Shown here: piece by piece, positions 16,899 through 25,524 of the stretch
Layout: each line of letters begins with the position of its first letter
How positions within the stretch are numbered: position 1 is the stretch's first letter
From: an uncultured Eubacteriales bacterium
Lineage (GTDB): Bacteria; Bacillota; Clostridia; Oscillospirales; Acutalibacteraceae
Length of the DNA: 45,656 nucleotides
Assembly (NCBI GenBank): GCA_934457115.1
Contig: CAKSHI010000013.1
Span: 1-45,656 of the forward strand
Reading direction: 5' to 3'
The notes under the pieces: generated by a model
Told to the model about the DNA's origin: nothing
Database searches by the model: none
What the model saw: only the letters and a program-made list of their open reading frames with translations
Made by a program: the position numbers and the translations under genes

Positions 16899-18080
16899 AT
16901 GAAAATTAATCCAAACTACTCTAACATAAACGATAGCTATTTGTTTTCTACTATAGCTAAAAAGGTAAATGAATTTACCCAAAACAATCCTAACGCAAAC
17001 ATCATTCGCCTTGGTATAGGCGATGTAACAAGACCACTTTGTCCCGCTGTTATAAATGCACTTCATGAGGCTGTCGATGAAATGGGAAAAAGCGAAACAT
17101 TTAGAGGCTATGGCCCGGAACAAGGCTATGACTTTCTAAGAAACGCCGTAAAAGATTATTATAAAGGCCATAATGTAGACCTCGATATTAACGAAATCTT
17201 TATAGGCGATGGCGCAAAAAGTGACGTTGGAAACATCTTAGATATATTTTCAAATGACAATATAGTTTTAGTCCCCGACCCTGTATATCCTGTTTATGTG
17301 GACACCAACACAATGGCCGGACGAAAAATTATTTATATGGATGCAAATAAAGAAAATGGCTTCCTACCGTTACCAAATAACAATGTAAAGGCTGATATAA
17401 TTTATTTATGCTCTCCTAACAATCCTACGGGAGCTGTTTATAATTATGAGCAGCTAAAAAAATGGGTCGATTATGCTTTGGAACAAGACGCTATAATACT
17501 TTTCGATGCCGCATATGAGGCATTTATAGATGAGGATCTACCTCATAGCATATACGAAATAGAAGGCGCTAAAAATTGTGCTATAGAATTTTGCTCCTTA
17601 TCTAAAACTGCAGGATTTACAGGAACCAGATGCGGATATACTATAGTCCCAATGGATATCACAAAAGAGTCAACCAAATTCAACAAGCTTTGGCTTAGAA
17701 GACAAACCACTAAATTTAACGGAGTTTCTTATATAGTACAAAGAGGTGCGGCTGCAGTCTTTTCAAAAGAGGGTCAAGAACAAATTAAGGAAACCATAAA
17801 ATACTATAAAGAAAATGCAAAAATCATGTCGGGTGCATTAAATGAACTTGGTATATGGTTTACAGGTGGCACAAATTCACCATATGTATGGTTAAAATGT
17901 CCTATGGGTATGTCATCTTGGGAATTCTTCGACTTCTTAATAAAAGAAGCGAATGTCGTAGGTACTCCCGGTGCCGGCTTTGGCAAAAATGGTGAAGGAT
18001 TCTTTAGACTTACTGCCTTTGGAAACAAAGACGCTACCAAAGAAGCTATAGACAGAATTAAAAAGGTATTATCCAAATAG
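16899..18080 (+). CDS. dapL: LL-diaminopimelate aminotransferase
   Basis: PLP enzyme that makes LL-diaminopimelate from tetrahydrodipicolinate and glutamate in one step, bypassing the acylated DapD/E/C intermediates. 393 residues, fold-type I aminotransferase. Typical stretches are LGIGDVTRPL near 40, RGYGPEQGYDFLR, CSPNNPTGAVY, and the PLP lysine in FCSLSKTAGFTGTRCGY. AGGAG lies 7 bases before ATG 16899. Last gene of the dapF-pyrG-dapL operon; a strong terminator follows. Its product is the substrate of DapF, so the operon encodes the last two steps to meso-diaminopimelate. Confidence 0.94.
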   Translation: MKINPNYSNINDSYLFSTIAKKVNEFTQNNPNANIIRLGIGDVTRPLCPAVINALHEAVDEMGKSETFRGYGPEQGYDFLRNAVKDYYKGHNVDLDINEIFIGDGAKSDVGNILDIFSNDNIVLVPDPVYPVYVDTNTMAGRKIIYMDANKENGFLPLPNNNVKADIIYLCSPNNPTGAVYNYEQLKKWVDYALEQDAIILFDAAYEAFIDEDLPHSIYEIEGAKNCAIEFCSLSKTAGFTGTRCGYTIVPMDITKESTKFNKLWLRRQTTKFNGVSYIVQRGAAAVFSKEGQEQIKETIKYYKENAKIMSGALNELGIWFTGGTNSPYVWLKCPMGMSSWEFFDFLIKEANVVGTPGAGFGKNGEGFFRLTAFGNKDATKEAIDRIKKVLSK

Positions 18081-18096
18081 ATATCAAACATAAACA

Positions 18097-18138
18097 TTTC
18101 ATAGCAAGATTAAATTCTTGCTATGAAATTTATTTATT
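18097..18138 (+). terminator. Terminator of dapF-pyrG-dapL
   Basis: A perfect 13-bp stem (18097-18109 with 18116-18128, TTTCATAGCAAGA and its complement) with a 6-base loop is followed by TTTATTTATT. Confidence 0.88.
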
Positions 18139-18176
18139 AATAATTTAATATTAAATCTTAATAAGGAGTAAATCAC

Positions 18177-19667
18177 ATGAAAAGCACAATAAGATTTTTA
18201 TCCTTAATTTTAACCGTTACTATGAGTTTTTCGCTTTTATGTTCTTGCAAAAAAACTGATGACAACTTGGAAAACAGTAGTAATTCCTCAAGTACATCTT
18301 CAAAGGAATATGATATCTCTTTTTATAATTATAAACCAGAAGCTGAAGAGTTCTTTAAAGATATCTGCAGCTATTATGAAGGCCAAACAGGGGTAAAGGT
18401 AAAATTTATACAAGCCTCAAAAGATAAAACTAATATTGAAAATATTCGAGCTCTTGTAAAGTCAAATGAAGCTCCAAATATATTTACTATACAGGGTTTA
18501 TCGGAACTTAAAGAGCTTGAAAACGATAATATTGTTCTAAACTTTAACAAAGCAAATAAAGAAAACTTTAAGGAATTCATAAACGAAATTCCGGATGAAC
18601 TTAGACTCTCCTATGATAATTACAGCAATTACGGTATCCCCTATGATATCGAAGGTTATGGCTATTTAGTAGATAAAAAAATGCTTGCAGACCTTTTTGA
18701 ACTGGATGACGTTTCTTCTATCTTGCAAGATTTAAAGGAAAGCTCTTATGACGAATTTTGCAGTTTTTGCTTAGCTATAAATGATTATATAAAAAATAAT
18801 GTAGCATCATCAATTGTCCTAAATGGAAATAAATACTCCCTAGCTCACTCTAAAGCAGGGCTCTCAAATAACCTTGATGAAGTTTTTTCCACTGCAGGGC
18901 TTGAGCCCTGGACATATACAAGCCATATGCTAAATATAGCATTGTGCTCTCAATTCGAATCTCAAAAGGATTTATTAAATACCTCGCAAATCGATAGCCT
19001 TAAAAATATTATCACAAAGTATGCAAAAGCTCTAGACTTTGAAACCTCCTATTCAACACCTAGTCGAGGCAAAAATTACCCTCAAAGCGCAAAAGATTAT
19101 AGTAATGTTATCGCCGACTTTACAAACAGTAAGGCCCTATTTATAAATCAAGGCAATTGGGCATACAACGATATAAAGGCAAATAACGGGGATCTAGCAA
19201 AACGCACTACTATAATTCCAATAAAGCTCCCGCTTGAAGAAAGTGATATAAGGCTAGAAGATTCATCCTTAGAGGACTTCAATAGTTCTATTCCTATATA
19301 TGTACCAATGTATTACTCTATAAATTCTAACAGTACTGAACTTGAGCTAAAACTTGCAGAAGAATTCCTAATTTGGCTTAATACCGCAGAATATCCAAAA
19401 AGCAAAATGATTGAAGACTATAATATGATACCAAGCAATATAAGCACTTATTACCAGCTAAATAATAATTTAAATAATGACATATTGTCATATAAAAAAT
19501 CAGGACACTATTTACCTGCCGCCTACTTAGGTACCCCCTATTCATGGAATGAAACATTGGGCAATGAAATTAAAGAAAACTACTTTACAAAAAATTTATG
19601 GAGCAAAGAAGATTACGAAGCCATTGCCGATTTTGCGATATCTAAATGGAAAGAACTTAAAAAATAA
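18177..19667 (+). CDS. Orphan extracellular solute-binding lipoprotein
   Basis: A 496-residue MalE-like (family 1) solute-binding protein, tethered outside the membrane. The signal peptide ends in lipobox LCSC, with lipidated Cys24, then a Ser/Asn-rich linker to about residue 42. The mature part begins YDISFYNY and includes NYGIPYDIEGYGYLVDKK, typical of sugar-binding members. AAGGAG lies 8 bases before ATG 18177. It is separated from dapL by a strong terminator, and no ABC permease or ATPase gene lies nearby. It may therefore serve a transporter encoded elsewhere or act as a receptor. A sugar or oligosaccharide ligand is likely from the family, but unproven. Confidence 0.8.
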   Translation: MKSTIRFLSLILTVTMSFSLLCSCKKTDDNLENSSNSSSTSSKEYDISFYNYKPEAEEFFKDICSYYEGQTGVKVKFIQASKDKTNIENIRALVKSNEAPNIFTIQGLSELKELENDNIVLNFNKANKENFKEFINEIPDELRLSYDNYSNYGIPYDIEGYGYLVDKKMLADLFELDDVSSILQDLKESSYDEFCSFCLAINDYIKNNVASSIVLNGNKYSLAHSKAGLSNNLDEVFSTAGLEPWTYTSHMLNIALCSQFESQKDLLNTSQIDSLKNIITKYAKALDFETSYSTPSRGKNYPQSAKDYSNVIADFTNSKALFINQGNWAYNDIKANNGDLAKRTTIIPIKLPLEESDIRLEDSSLEDFNSSIPIYVPMYYSINSNSTELELKLAEEFLIWLNTAEYPKSKMIEDYNMIPSNISTYYQLNNNLNNDILSYKKSGHYLPAAYLGTPYSWNETLGNEIKENYFTKNLWSKEDYEAIADFAISKWKELKK

Positions 19668-19703
19668 TAAACTCTCGAATATTTATTTTTAATTAGGTAA
19701 AAA

Positions 19704-19742
19704 ATAATAAAACCCAATTATATTTAAAGAAGGTTTTATTAT
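19704..19742 (+). promoter_or_regulatory. Start-site hairpin of the small conserved gene
   Basis: ATAATAAAACC (19704-19714) can pair perfectly over 11 bp with GGTTTTATTAT (19732-19742). The second arm contains the GG of the AGAAGG ribosome site and the first two bases of the start codon. The loop is 17 bases. Pairing would hide the start site. Confidence 0.4.
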
Positions 19743-19938
19743 GAAAAATTATATTAATGATTTGGATATCCCTATGGGATTAGGTATGGCATTAGCTCAA
19801 AACATTCCCGCAATGAATTACTTTAGCTCGCTTTCGCCAAATAAGCAAAGAGAAATCATTAACGGGACTCATAGCATAAAATCCAAAGAAGAAATGCACA
19901 CCTATGTTGATAACCTAGTCAACCAATTTGGAAACTAA
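19741..19938 (+). CDS. Small conserved protein of unknown function
   Basis: 65 residues, no membrane helix and no signal. Two blocks stand out: IPMGLGMALAQNIPAMNYFSS, followed by SPNKQREIINGTH and KSKEEMHTYVDNL, predicted to be three short helices. From memory, proteins with this MGLGMALAQN / SKEEM pattern are widespread in anaerobic Firmicutes and have no assigned role; I could not search this. AGAAGG lies 7 bases before the ATG. It has its own terminator, so it is probably transcribed alone. Confidence 0.7.
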   Translation: MKNYINDLDIPMGLGMALAQNIPAMNYFSSLSPNKQREIINGTHSIKSKEEMHTYVDNLVNQFGN

Positions 19939-19944
19939 CATTAG

Positions 19945-19974
19945 AAACGCCGCAGTAAACAAACTGCGGCGTTT
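19945..19974. terminator. Bidirectional terminator between small gene and thioredoxin
   Basis: A perfect 12-bp G+C-rich stem AAACGCCGCAGT/ACTGCGGCGTTT (19945-19956 with 19963-19974). It follows the plus-strand small gene by 6 bases and the minus-strand thioredoxin stop by 6 bases. Confidence 0.85.
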
Positions 19975-19980
19975 AAATAT

Positions 19981-20304
19981 TTATAATATCTTATTTATAA
20001 TTTCTTTGTATGTTTTTATAGATTGAAGGCCTGTTTCTCTTGCGTGAACCTCACCGTCTTTAAATATAATAACAGTTGGTACACTTTGAATCTCGTATTT
20101 CATTGCAAGATCCTTCTCTTGGTCAACGTCAATCTTCACAATTTTAACTTTATCCCCAATCTCTTGGTTTAACTGTTCTATAATAGGTGCAAGCATCCTG
20201 CATGGTCCGCACCAAGTAGCAAAAAAATCTGCTATAACTACTTTTTCCTGCGATATTAATTGCTCAAGTTCTTCCTTTGTAGAAGCTAAAACATTTGTCG
20301 ACAT
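19981..20304 (-). CDS. trxA: Thioredoxin
   Basis: Small cytoplasmic dithiol-disulfide reductase, 107 residues. The active site FFATWCGPCRM has Cys32 and Cys35, and the cis-proline loop QSVPTVIIF is present. An upstream in-frame ATG at 20319 would add five residues, but that ATG sits inside ATGGAGG. GGAGG is the ribosome site for the ATG at 20304, 8 bases on, so I chose 20304. It is monocistronic; no thioredoxin reductase is nearby. Confidence 0.95.
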   Translation of the reverse strand: MSTNVLASTKEELEQLISQEKVVIADFFATWCGPCRMLAPIIEQLNQEIGDKVKIVKIDVDQEKDLAMKYEIQSVPTVIIFKDGEVHARETGLQSIKTYKEIINKIL

Positions 20305-20377
20305 ATTTACTACCTCCATAATTATATTTTACATACAATTATTATATCCATCCCAAAATAAAATAAAAAGCTAAAAT

Positions 20378-20764
20378 CTATTTTAATATGGTAAATAAAG
20401 AACCTATAAACGGAAGTGGCTTTTGCCTATCGTTATACACATTCATAATACCTATTATTATAAATGCTGCAACTAAACAAAAATAAACCATTGAAAACAA
20501 TGATGTTATTATAGAAAACATATGTGCAATTGAAAATAGAATTACATCTATAATATCTATAACCATATAAGCAGCAAATGAAAATATGCTTAATATAATC
20601 CCTTGATTTACATGAAATCGAACCAAAGGATTATCTTTATCCAAAAATAGTCCAACAACCCATAATATTCCTAAATAAGATAATGCGCATATAAACTTTT
20701 TGTCTTTCAAAGCCTTATCATCTACCATATTGCTGCCGGGTTGATTATTTTTTTCCTCACTCAT
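20378..20764 (-). CDS. Small membrane protein, DUF4870/Tic20-like (1)
   Basis: 128 residues: a polar N-terminus of about 22 residues, then about four hydrophobic helices. The conserved loop NPLVRFHVNQG between helices 1 and 2 is the signature of DUF4870/Tic20-like membrane proteins, whose function in bacteria is unknown. ATG 20764 has GAGGG upstream. It follows a related gene after 20 bases, and both follow the cyclophilin gene, so the three may form one minus-strand operon. Confidence 0.65.
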   Translation of the reverse strand: MSEEKNNQPGSNMVDDKALKDKKFICALSYLGILWVVGLFLDKDNPLVRFHVNQGIILSIFSFAAYMVIDIIDVILFSIAHMFSIITSLFSMVYFCLVAAFIIIGIMNVYNDRQKPLPFIGSLFTILK

Positions 20765-20784
20765 AAAATGATACCCTCTTTAAT

Positions 20785-21147
20785 CTAAAAAATCCATTTT
20801 ACTGCCTTTTGAACAACATTGACCATTGGCAATTCCTTTTGGCTTCCCTTAACTGCACCCGATATACCCATTATTAATAAAATAATCCAAAAAACGGTTA
20901 TACCCACAAAACTTAAAAATTCAATTGTTTCAGTCAATGCAGGAGCAAAGCTTAAACAAAACACCAAAATCGATGCAACTATATATAATGCTGATACTAA
21001 AATAAAAAGGGATCCCCCTTGTTTAACATGAAATTTTAAAGACTCATCATCATATTCAACTGAAAATCTACCAATAATAAAAAGCGGACCTATATATGAA
21101 AGTATAGATAAAAGTTTAACATTAGTTTGGTCACATTTATATTCCAA
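20785..21147 (-). CDS. Small membrane protein, DUF4870/Tic20-like (2)
   Basis: 120 residues with about four hydrophobic helices. The SLKFHVKQGGSLFIL block matches the FHVNQG loop of the neighbour, so both belong to the same family, though they are quite diverged. The start is TTG 21147, the only plausible one; AAAGGTG lies 11 bases upstream, slightly long. The gap to the cyclophilin stop is 27 bases, which suggests cotranscription. No enzymatic motif is visible. Confidence 0.6.
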   Translation of the reverse strand: MEYKCDQTNVKLLSILSYIGPLFIIGRFSVEYDDESLKFHVKQGGSLFILVSALYIVASILVFCLSFAPALTETIEFLSFVGITVFWIILLIMGISGAVKGSQKELPMVNVVQKAVKWIF

Positions 21148-21174
21148 TTAAGAATCAACACCTTTTAAAATTAA

Positions 21175-21960
21175 TCACTTAGAATAAGAGGTAATCTCAA
21201 TTTTCTCTATTGTAATATCAGACAACGGCTTATCTGCACTATTAGTATCAACTTTGCTTATTTTATCTACAACATCCATTCCCTCAAATACTTGACCAAA
21301 TACAGTATGCCCTTTAGATGCAGTATTTAGCCCACCGTCAAGGCTTGGATTTCCCGAATGCTTCTCGTATAAAGCCTTTATTTCGTCGTTGACCTTACTC
21401 ATGTCAACTGTACCGCCGTATCTGCTTTCAAATGCCGAAGGTGAGGACTTATAAATATCATAGACTTGTTGGAAATAATCCCAGCCTCTAAAACTTTCTA
21501 CTGCAACATTATTAATAAAGAATTGGCTTCCATTAGTGTTAGGACCCGCATTTGCCATGGATAAAGAACCCGTCATATTAAATAACTTATCACTAAATTC
21601 GTCCTCGAAGTTTCCTCCCCATATGCTTTCTCCGCCCGTACCGTTGCCGTTAGGGTCGCCGGATTGAATCATAAAGTCCTCTATAACTCTATGAAAAATT
21701 ACTCCATTATAATATCCGTCTTTTGAGTGGGTCTTAAAGTTTTCCACAGCCTTAGGTGCGACTTCCGGAAAAAATCTTATCTTTATTTGACCCATATTCG
21801 TTGTCATAACTGCGATTTCCTCGCCCTCTTTTGGCATCTCCGTTTGATAGCCTACCTTTAAATCTGATATTTTATTATCATCTTTCTTAGAACATCCCAA
21901 TACTGAAAAAGCAACTGCTGCCACAAGTATTCCCCCTATTATCCTCTTTAATATATTCAT
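21175..21960 (-). CDS. Cyclophilin-type peptidyl-prolyl isomerase lipoprotein
   Basis: Proline isomerase for folding of exported proteins, anchored outside the membrane. 261 residues from the chosen start. The signal peptide ends in lipobox VLGCS. The cyclophilin core has FHRVIEDFMIQSGDP, GSLSMANAGPNTNGSQFFI and HTVFGQVFEGMDVVDK. About 55 extra residues lie between NNVAVESFRGW and HTVFG, as in some Firmicute cyclophilins. An ATG at 21981 is in frame, but AAGGAG lies downstream of it and 9 bases before ATG 21960, so I chose the latter. First gene of a probable three-gene operon. Confidence 0.92.
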   Translation of the reverse strand: MNILKRIIGGILVAAVAFSVLGCSKKDDNKISDLKVGYQTEMPKEGEEIAVMTTNMGQIKIRFFPEVAPKAVENFKTHSKDGYYNGVIFHRVIEDFMIQSGDPNGNGTGGESIWGGNFEDEFSDKLFNMTGSLSMANAGPNTNGSQFFINNVAVESFRGWDYFQQVYDIYKSSPSAFESRYGGTVDMSKVNDEIKALYEKHSGNPSLDGGLNTASKGHTVFGQVFEGMDVVDKISKVDTNSADKPLSDITIEKIEITSYSK

Positions 21961-22006
21961 ATTTTTTAATCTCCTTAACATTTGTATAGGATAGTATTAT
22001 TCTATT

Positions 22007-22035
22007 ATTTTATTACATATAACATTGTATTTCAA
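22007..22035 (-). promoter_or_regulatory. Sigma-A promoter of the cyclophilin operon
   Basis: On the minus strand TTGAAA, a 17-bp spacer and TAAAAT lie 46 bases before the chosen ATG at 21960. Confidence 0.55.
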
Positions 22036-22084
22036 GAAAAATATGTTAATTGATGTATGTACTAATTAGTTTTAGCCACTCTTA

Positions 22085-22113
22085 TTGCGTTTATTTTTAT
22101 AAATAATTATACT
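22085..22113 (+). promoter_or_regulatory. Probable promoter of addB-addA
   Basis: TTGCGT, a 17-bp spacer and TATACT lie 36 bases before the addB ATG. The -10 is good and the -35 moderate. Confidence 0.45.
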
Positions 22114-22149
22114 TAAATTATCTAACTAAAAATTTAGGAGTAATATGCT

Positions 22150-25100
22150 ATGCTTCAACTAATATTAGGAACTTCCGGGAGCGGAAAATCATATAAAATA
22201 AGAAATATAATCAAAGAAGAACTTTCATCAACTAAAAAACTCATGTTAATAGTGCCGGAACAATACTCTTTTGAAAATGAAAAAGAAATGCTAAAAGAGT
22301 TTGGACCATTTGAATGCAACAAAATCGAAGTCATGAGCTTTACAAGGCTTACCAACTTTGTCTTTAAGAAAGTAGGCAGACTTTCAGGAGTTAGAATAGA
22401 CGATTCATTAAGGAATGTACTAATGAGTCTTGCTTTGGAAGAGGCAAGCGAACAATTGTCCCTTTACAAGGAAAAAGCGTCATCAAATGACCTTGTGCAG
22501 CTTATGGTGTCCTCCCTTAAAGAGTTTAAAAGGAGTTCTACAAGTATTGATGACCTTTTCAATGCTTCAAATGAAACAGAAGATGAAATATTAAGCCAAA
22601 AACTAAAAGAAACAGCTACAGTATTGTCTATTTATGACTCATTGCTCAGCAGAAACTACATAGATCCACTTGACGACTTAACTTGGCTTTTAAGTGCTGT
22701 AAAGGAAAATAACTTTTTCAAGGATTACACCGTCTTTATTGATTCTTTCAACGGGTTTACTTCCCAGGAAATAAACATTATAGAGCAAATTTTGATTCAA
22801 TGCCAAGAGTGCTTTATATCTCTTTGTATGGATGATCCATCATTTCACAAAAATGATTTGGACCTATTTTCCACTGTATACGATACATTTAAGAAAATAT
22901 TAAACATAGCAAAGAAAAATAGTGTAAAGATTAAGCCTCACATAAAGTTATTAGAACAAAAAAGATTTAAAAACCAAGACTTAAAATACTTAGAACAAAA
23001 AATATATAGATCAAATTATAAGTCAATAAATGAGGATGTCGAGAACATCACTATATATTCAGCATCAAATTTTCATAGTGAAGCTTCATTTGTTTCTAAC
23101 ACTATAAAAAAGCTTATTGTAGAGGAAGGATATAATTATAAAGATTTCGCCGTTATCTCAAGGAACATAGAAAATTATAGAGGAATTATCGATGTAGAAT
23201 TTAATAAAAATGATATACCATATTTTCTAGATAAGGCCGAACCAATTGACACAAAACCTATAATCAAATTTGTAACTACGGCCTTTGATATCATCAACAA
23301 CTCCTTTTCAACGGATTTGATATTTGATTATCTTAAGACAGGCCTTACTGACCTAAGCATAGAAGAAATATCAATATTAGAAAATTACGTTTTTTTGTGG
23401 GATATAAAGGGCAAGGCATTTAAAGAAGAGTTCACATCCAACCCAAACGGATTTAGCGAAAAGTTGACCCAAGACGATGAGGAACTTCTAGAAAGGATAA
23501 ATAATATTAAAAATAAAGCTATTCTCCCACTTGAAGAATTTGAAAAAAGAGTAAATGGTAAAAACACAGGGCTTGAAATCTCAAAGGCTGTATATAAACT
23601 TTTAGTTGATAACAACGTCCATGACAATCTATTTAATCTCTATAAAGAGTTAATGAAAACTTCAAGTCTCGCAGAAGCTCAAAAGCAATTAAGGCTTTGG
23701 GACCTCTTTATGGATATTTTAGACCAAATGGCCGCAGTAACAAAAGGAAAATATCTAAGCTCTCAAAGATATTTAGAACTTTTAAGGCTTATAATACAGT
23801 CTAACGACATAGCGTTTATCCCTCAAGGTCTAGACCAAGTAACAATAGGACAAGCTGACAGAATAAGACTCCACGAGCCTAAAATTGTATTTATAATAGG
23901 CGCTATAGAAGGGGAATTCCCTAAAAATCCTGCCCCATTCGGTATCTTTACTGACCTAGAAAGGAAAAAACTCATAGAGCTTAAAATTGATATACACAAT
24001 AATTTAGAGAAAACAGCTCTTGAAGAAAGATTTTTAACCTATCAATCTCTATCTTCCGCCTCAACCAAACTTTATATAAGTTGGCCATCGTCTAATATAA
24101 AAGGTAATTCAAAAAAGCCTTCTTCTATAGTAAAAGAAGCTAAAAGAATATTTCCAAAATTAGAGATAAAGGATGAGCTTATGCTAAATATCGACCAGAT
24201 AGATTCAGTATGGTCGATAAAAAGTGCCTTTGAAATGTGCGCCAAACATTATAAGGATGACTCACTCTTCTCAAACTCCTTGAAAAAATATTTCGAGGAT
24301 AAGAACGAATACCAATCCAAGCTTTCAACCTTAGATGCTATCGCTAAAGGTGAAGCATTTTCCTTCAAGGATGAGAAAAAAGCAAGGAAACTTTTTGGCG
24401 AAAATCTAAAGCTTTCCGCCTCACAAGTAGAAAAGTTCTATCTATGCAAATTTCAATATTTTTGCAAATACGGCCTATATGCAAAACCAAAGAAAAAAGC
24501 ATCGTTTGATAACCTTGAATATGGGCTTGTAATGCATTATATTCTTGAAAATATGTTTAAAAAGTATAGCAAGGATGAATTTTGCTCTTTAGGTGAAGCC
24601 GAGGTCAAAAAGAACATAAACGATCTCTTATTTGAATATTCAAATAAAAAATTAGGCGGACTTGATAATAAAAATTCCCGCTTTAAGTACCTATTTTTTA
24701 GATTAATCAACACCGCAGCACGTTTAATAGCTCATTTGCAGCAGGAATTTAAGCAAAGTGAATTTTATGCGGCAGGTTGCGAGGTTAGTGTCGAAGAGGG
24801 CAAGGATATAGAACCTCTTAGCATAAAGCTTATAGACGGAAGTATTGTAAAGGTGCAAGGAAAAATAGACAGAGTCGATATCATGAATAAGGGAGGACGA
24901 AATTATATTAGAGTCATCGACTATAAAACCGGGAAAAAAGAATTTAAGCTTTGTGATGTACTCTACGGCCTAAATATGCAAATGCTCATATATCTTACTG
25001 CTATAGTTAAAAACAGTTCATCAAAATACGATAACATCGTCCCTGCCGGCATACTATATATGCCATCAAGTTTCTCGGCCGTAAACATGGAAAGAAACAG

Positions 25101-25524
25101 TGAAAAAGAAAAGATAGACAAAGAACACATGAAAATTTTCAAAATGAATGGGCTTATTTTAGATAATCCCCTAGTAATAAGAGGTATGGAGGCCGATGCC
25201 AAGGGAGTATTTATACCCGTTTCGCTAAAAGGGGACACCCCATCAAAGCGAGATTCTCTCTTGAGCCTCTCTCAGCTTGGAAAAATTTCAAAACACATAG
25301 AAGGTTTAATTGAATCCATGGCCAATGAACTTCATAAAGGTAAAATAGAACCAAGTCCTGTTTCAGGCGAATATGATTCCTGCAAATGGTGCGAATATTC
25401 ATCCGTATGCGGCCACGAAAAAGAGGACAAAACCCTTAAAATAGAAAAATTCGATAATCAACAAGCAATAAAAGAAATACTCAAAAAGGAAGGTGAAAAT
25501 ATTGACGAAAAATTGGACTGCTAG
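22150..25524 (+). CDS. addB: AddB subunit of the AddAB helicase-nuclease
   Basis: Partner of AddA in processing double-strand breaks for RecA-dependent repair; 1124 residues. Walker A GTSGSGKS is at 7-14. The C-terminal RecB-like nuclease has the RVIDYKTGKKE motif. Four cysteines expected to hold an Fe-S cluster are visible, two in YLCKFQYFCKY and the rest in CKWCEYSSVC near the C-terminus, as in Bacillus AddB. ATG 22150 has AGGAG 8 bases upstream. Its 3' end overlaps addA by about 23 bases, which indicates coupled translation. Confidence 0.95.
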   Translation: MLQLILGTSGSGKSYKIRNIIKEELSSTKKLMLIVPEQYSFENEKEMLKEFGPFECNKIEVMSFTRLTNFVFKKVGRLSGVRIDDSLRNVLMSLALEEASEQLSLYKEKASSNDLVQLMVSSLKEFKRSSTSIDDLFNASNETEDEILSQKLKETATVLSIYDSLLSRNYIDPLDDLTWLLSAVKENNFFKDYTVFIDSFNGFTSQEINIIEQILIQCQECFISLCMDDPSFHKNDLDLFSTVYDTFKKILNIAKKNSVKIKPHIKLLEQKRFKNQDLKYLEQKIYRSNYKSINEDVENITIYSASNFHSEASFVSNTIKKLIVEEGYNYKDFAVISRNIENYRGIIDVEFNKNDIPYFLDKAEPIDTKPIIKFVTTAFDIINNSFSTDLIFDYLKTGLTDLSIEEISILENYVFLWDIKGKAFKEEFTSNPNGFSEKLTQDDEELLERINNIKNKAILPLEEFEKRVNGKNTGLEISKAVYKLLVDNNVHDNLFNLYKELMKTSSLAEAQKQLRLWDLFMDILDQMAAVTKGKYLSSQRYLELLRLIIQSNDIAFIPQGLDQVTIGQADRIRLHEPKIVFIIGAIEGEFPKNPAPFGIFTDLERKKLIELKIDIHNNLEKTALEERFLTYQSLSSASTKLYISWPSSNIKGNSKKPSSIVKEAKRIFPKLEIKDELMLNIDQIDSVWSIKSAFEMCAKHYKDDSLFSNSLKKYFEDKNEYQSKLSTLDAIAKGEAFSFKDEKKARKLFGENLKLSASQVEKFYLCKFQYFCKYGLYAKPKKKASFDNLEYGLVMHYILENMFKKYSKDEFCSLGEAEVKKNINDLLFEYSNKKLGGLDNKNSRFKYLFFRLINTAARLIAHLQQEFKQSEFYAAGCEVSVEEGKDIEPLSIKLIDGSIVKVQGKIDRVDIMNKGGRNYIRVIDYKTGKKEFKLCDVLYGLNMQMLIYLTAIVKNSSSKYDNIVPAGILYMPSSFSAVNMERNSEKEKIDKEHMKIFKMNGLILDNPLVIRGMEADAKGVFIPVSLKGDTPSKRDSLLSLSQLGKISKHIEGLIESMANELHKGKIEPSPVSGEYDSCKWCEYSSVCGHEKEDKTLKIEKFDNQQAIKEILKKEGENIDEKLDC

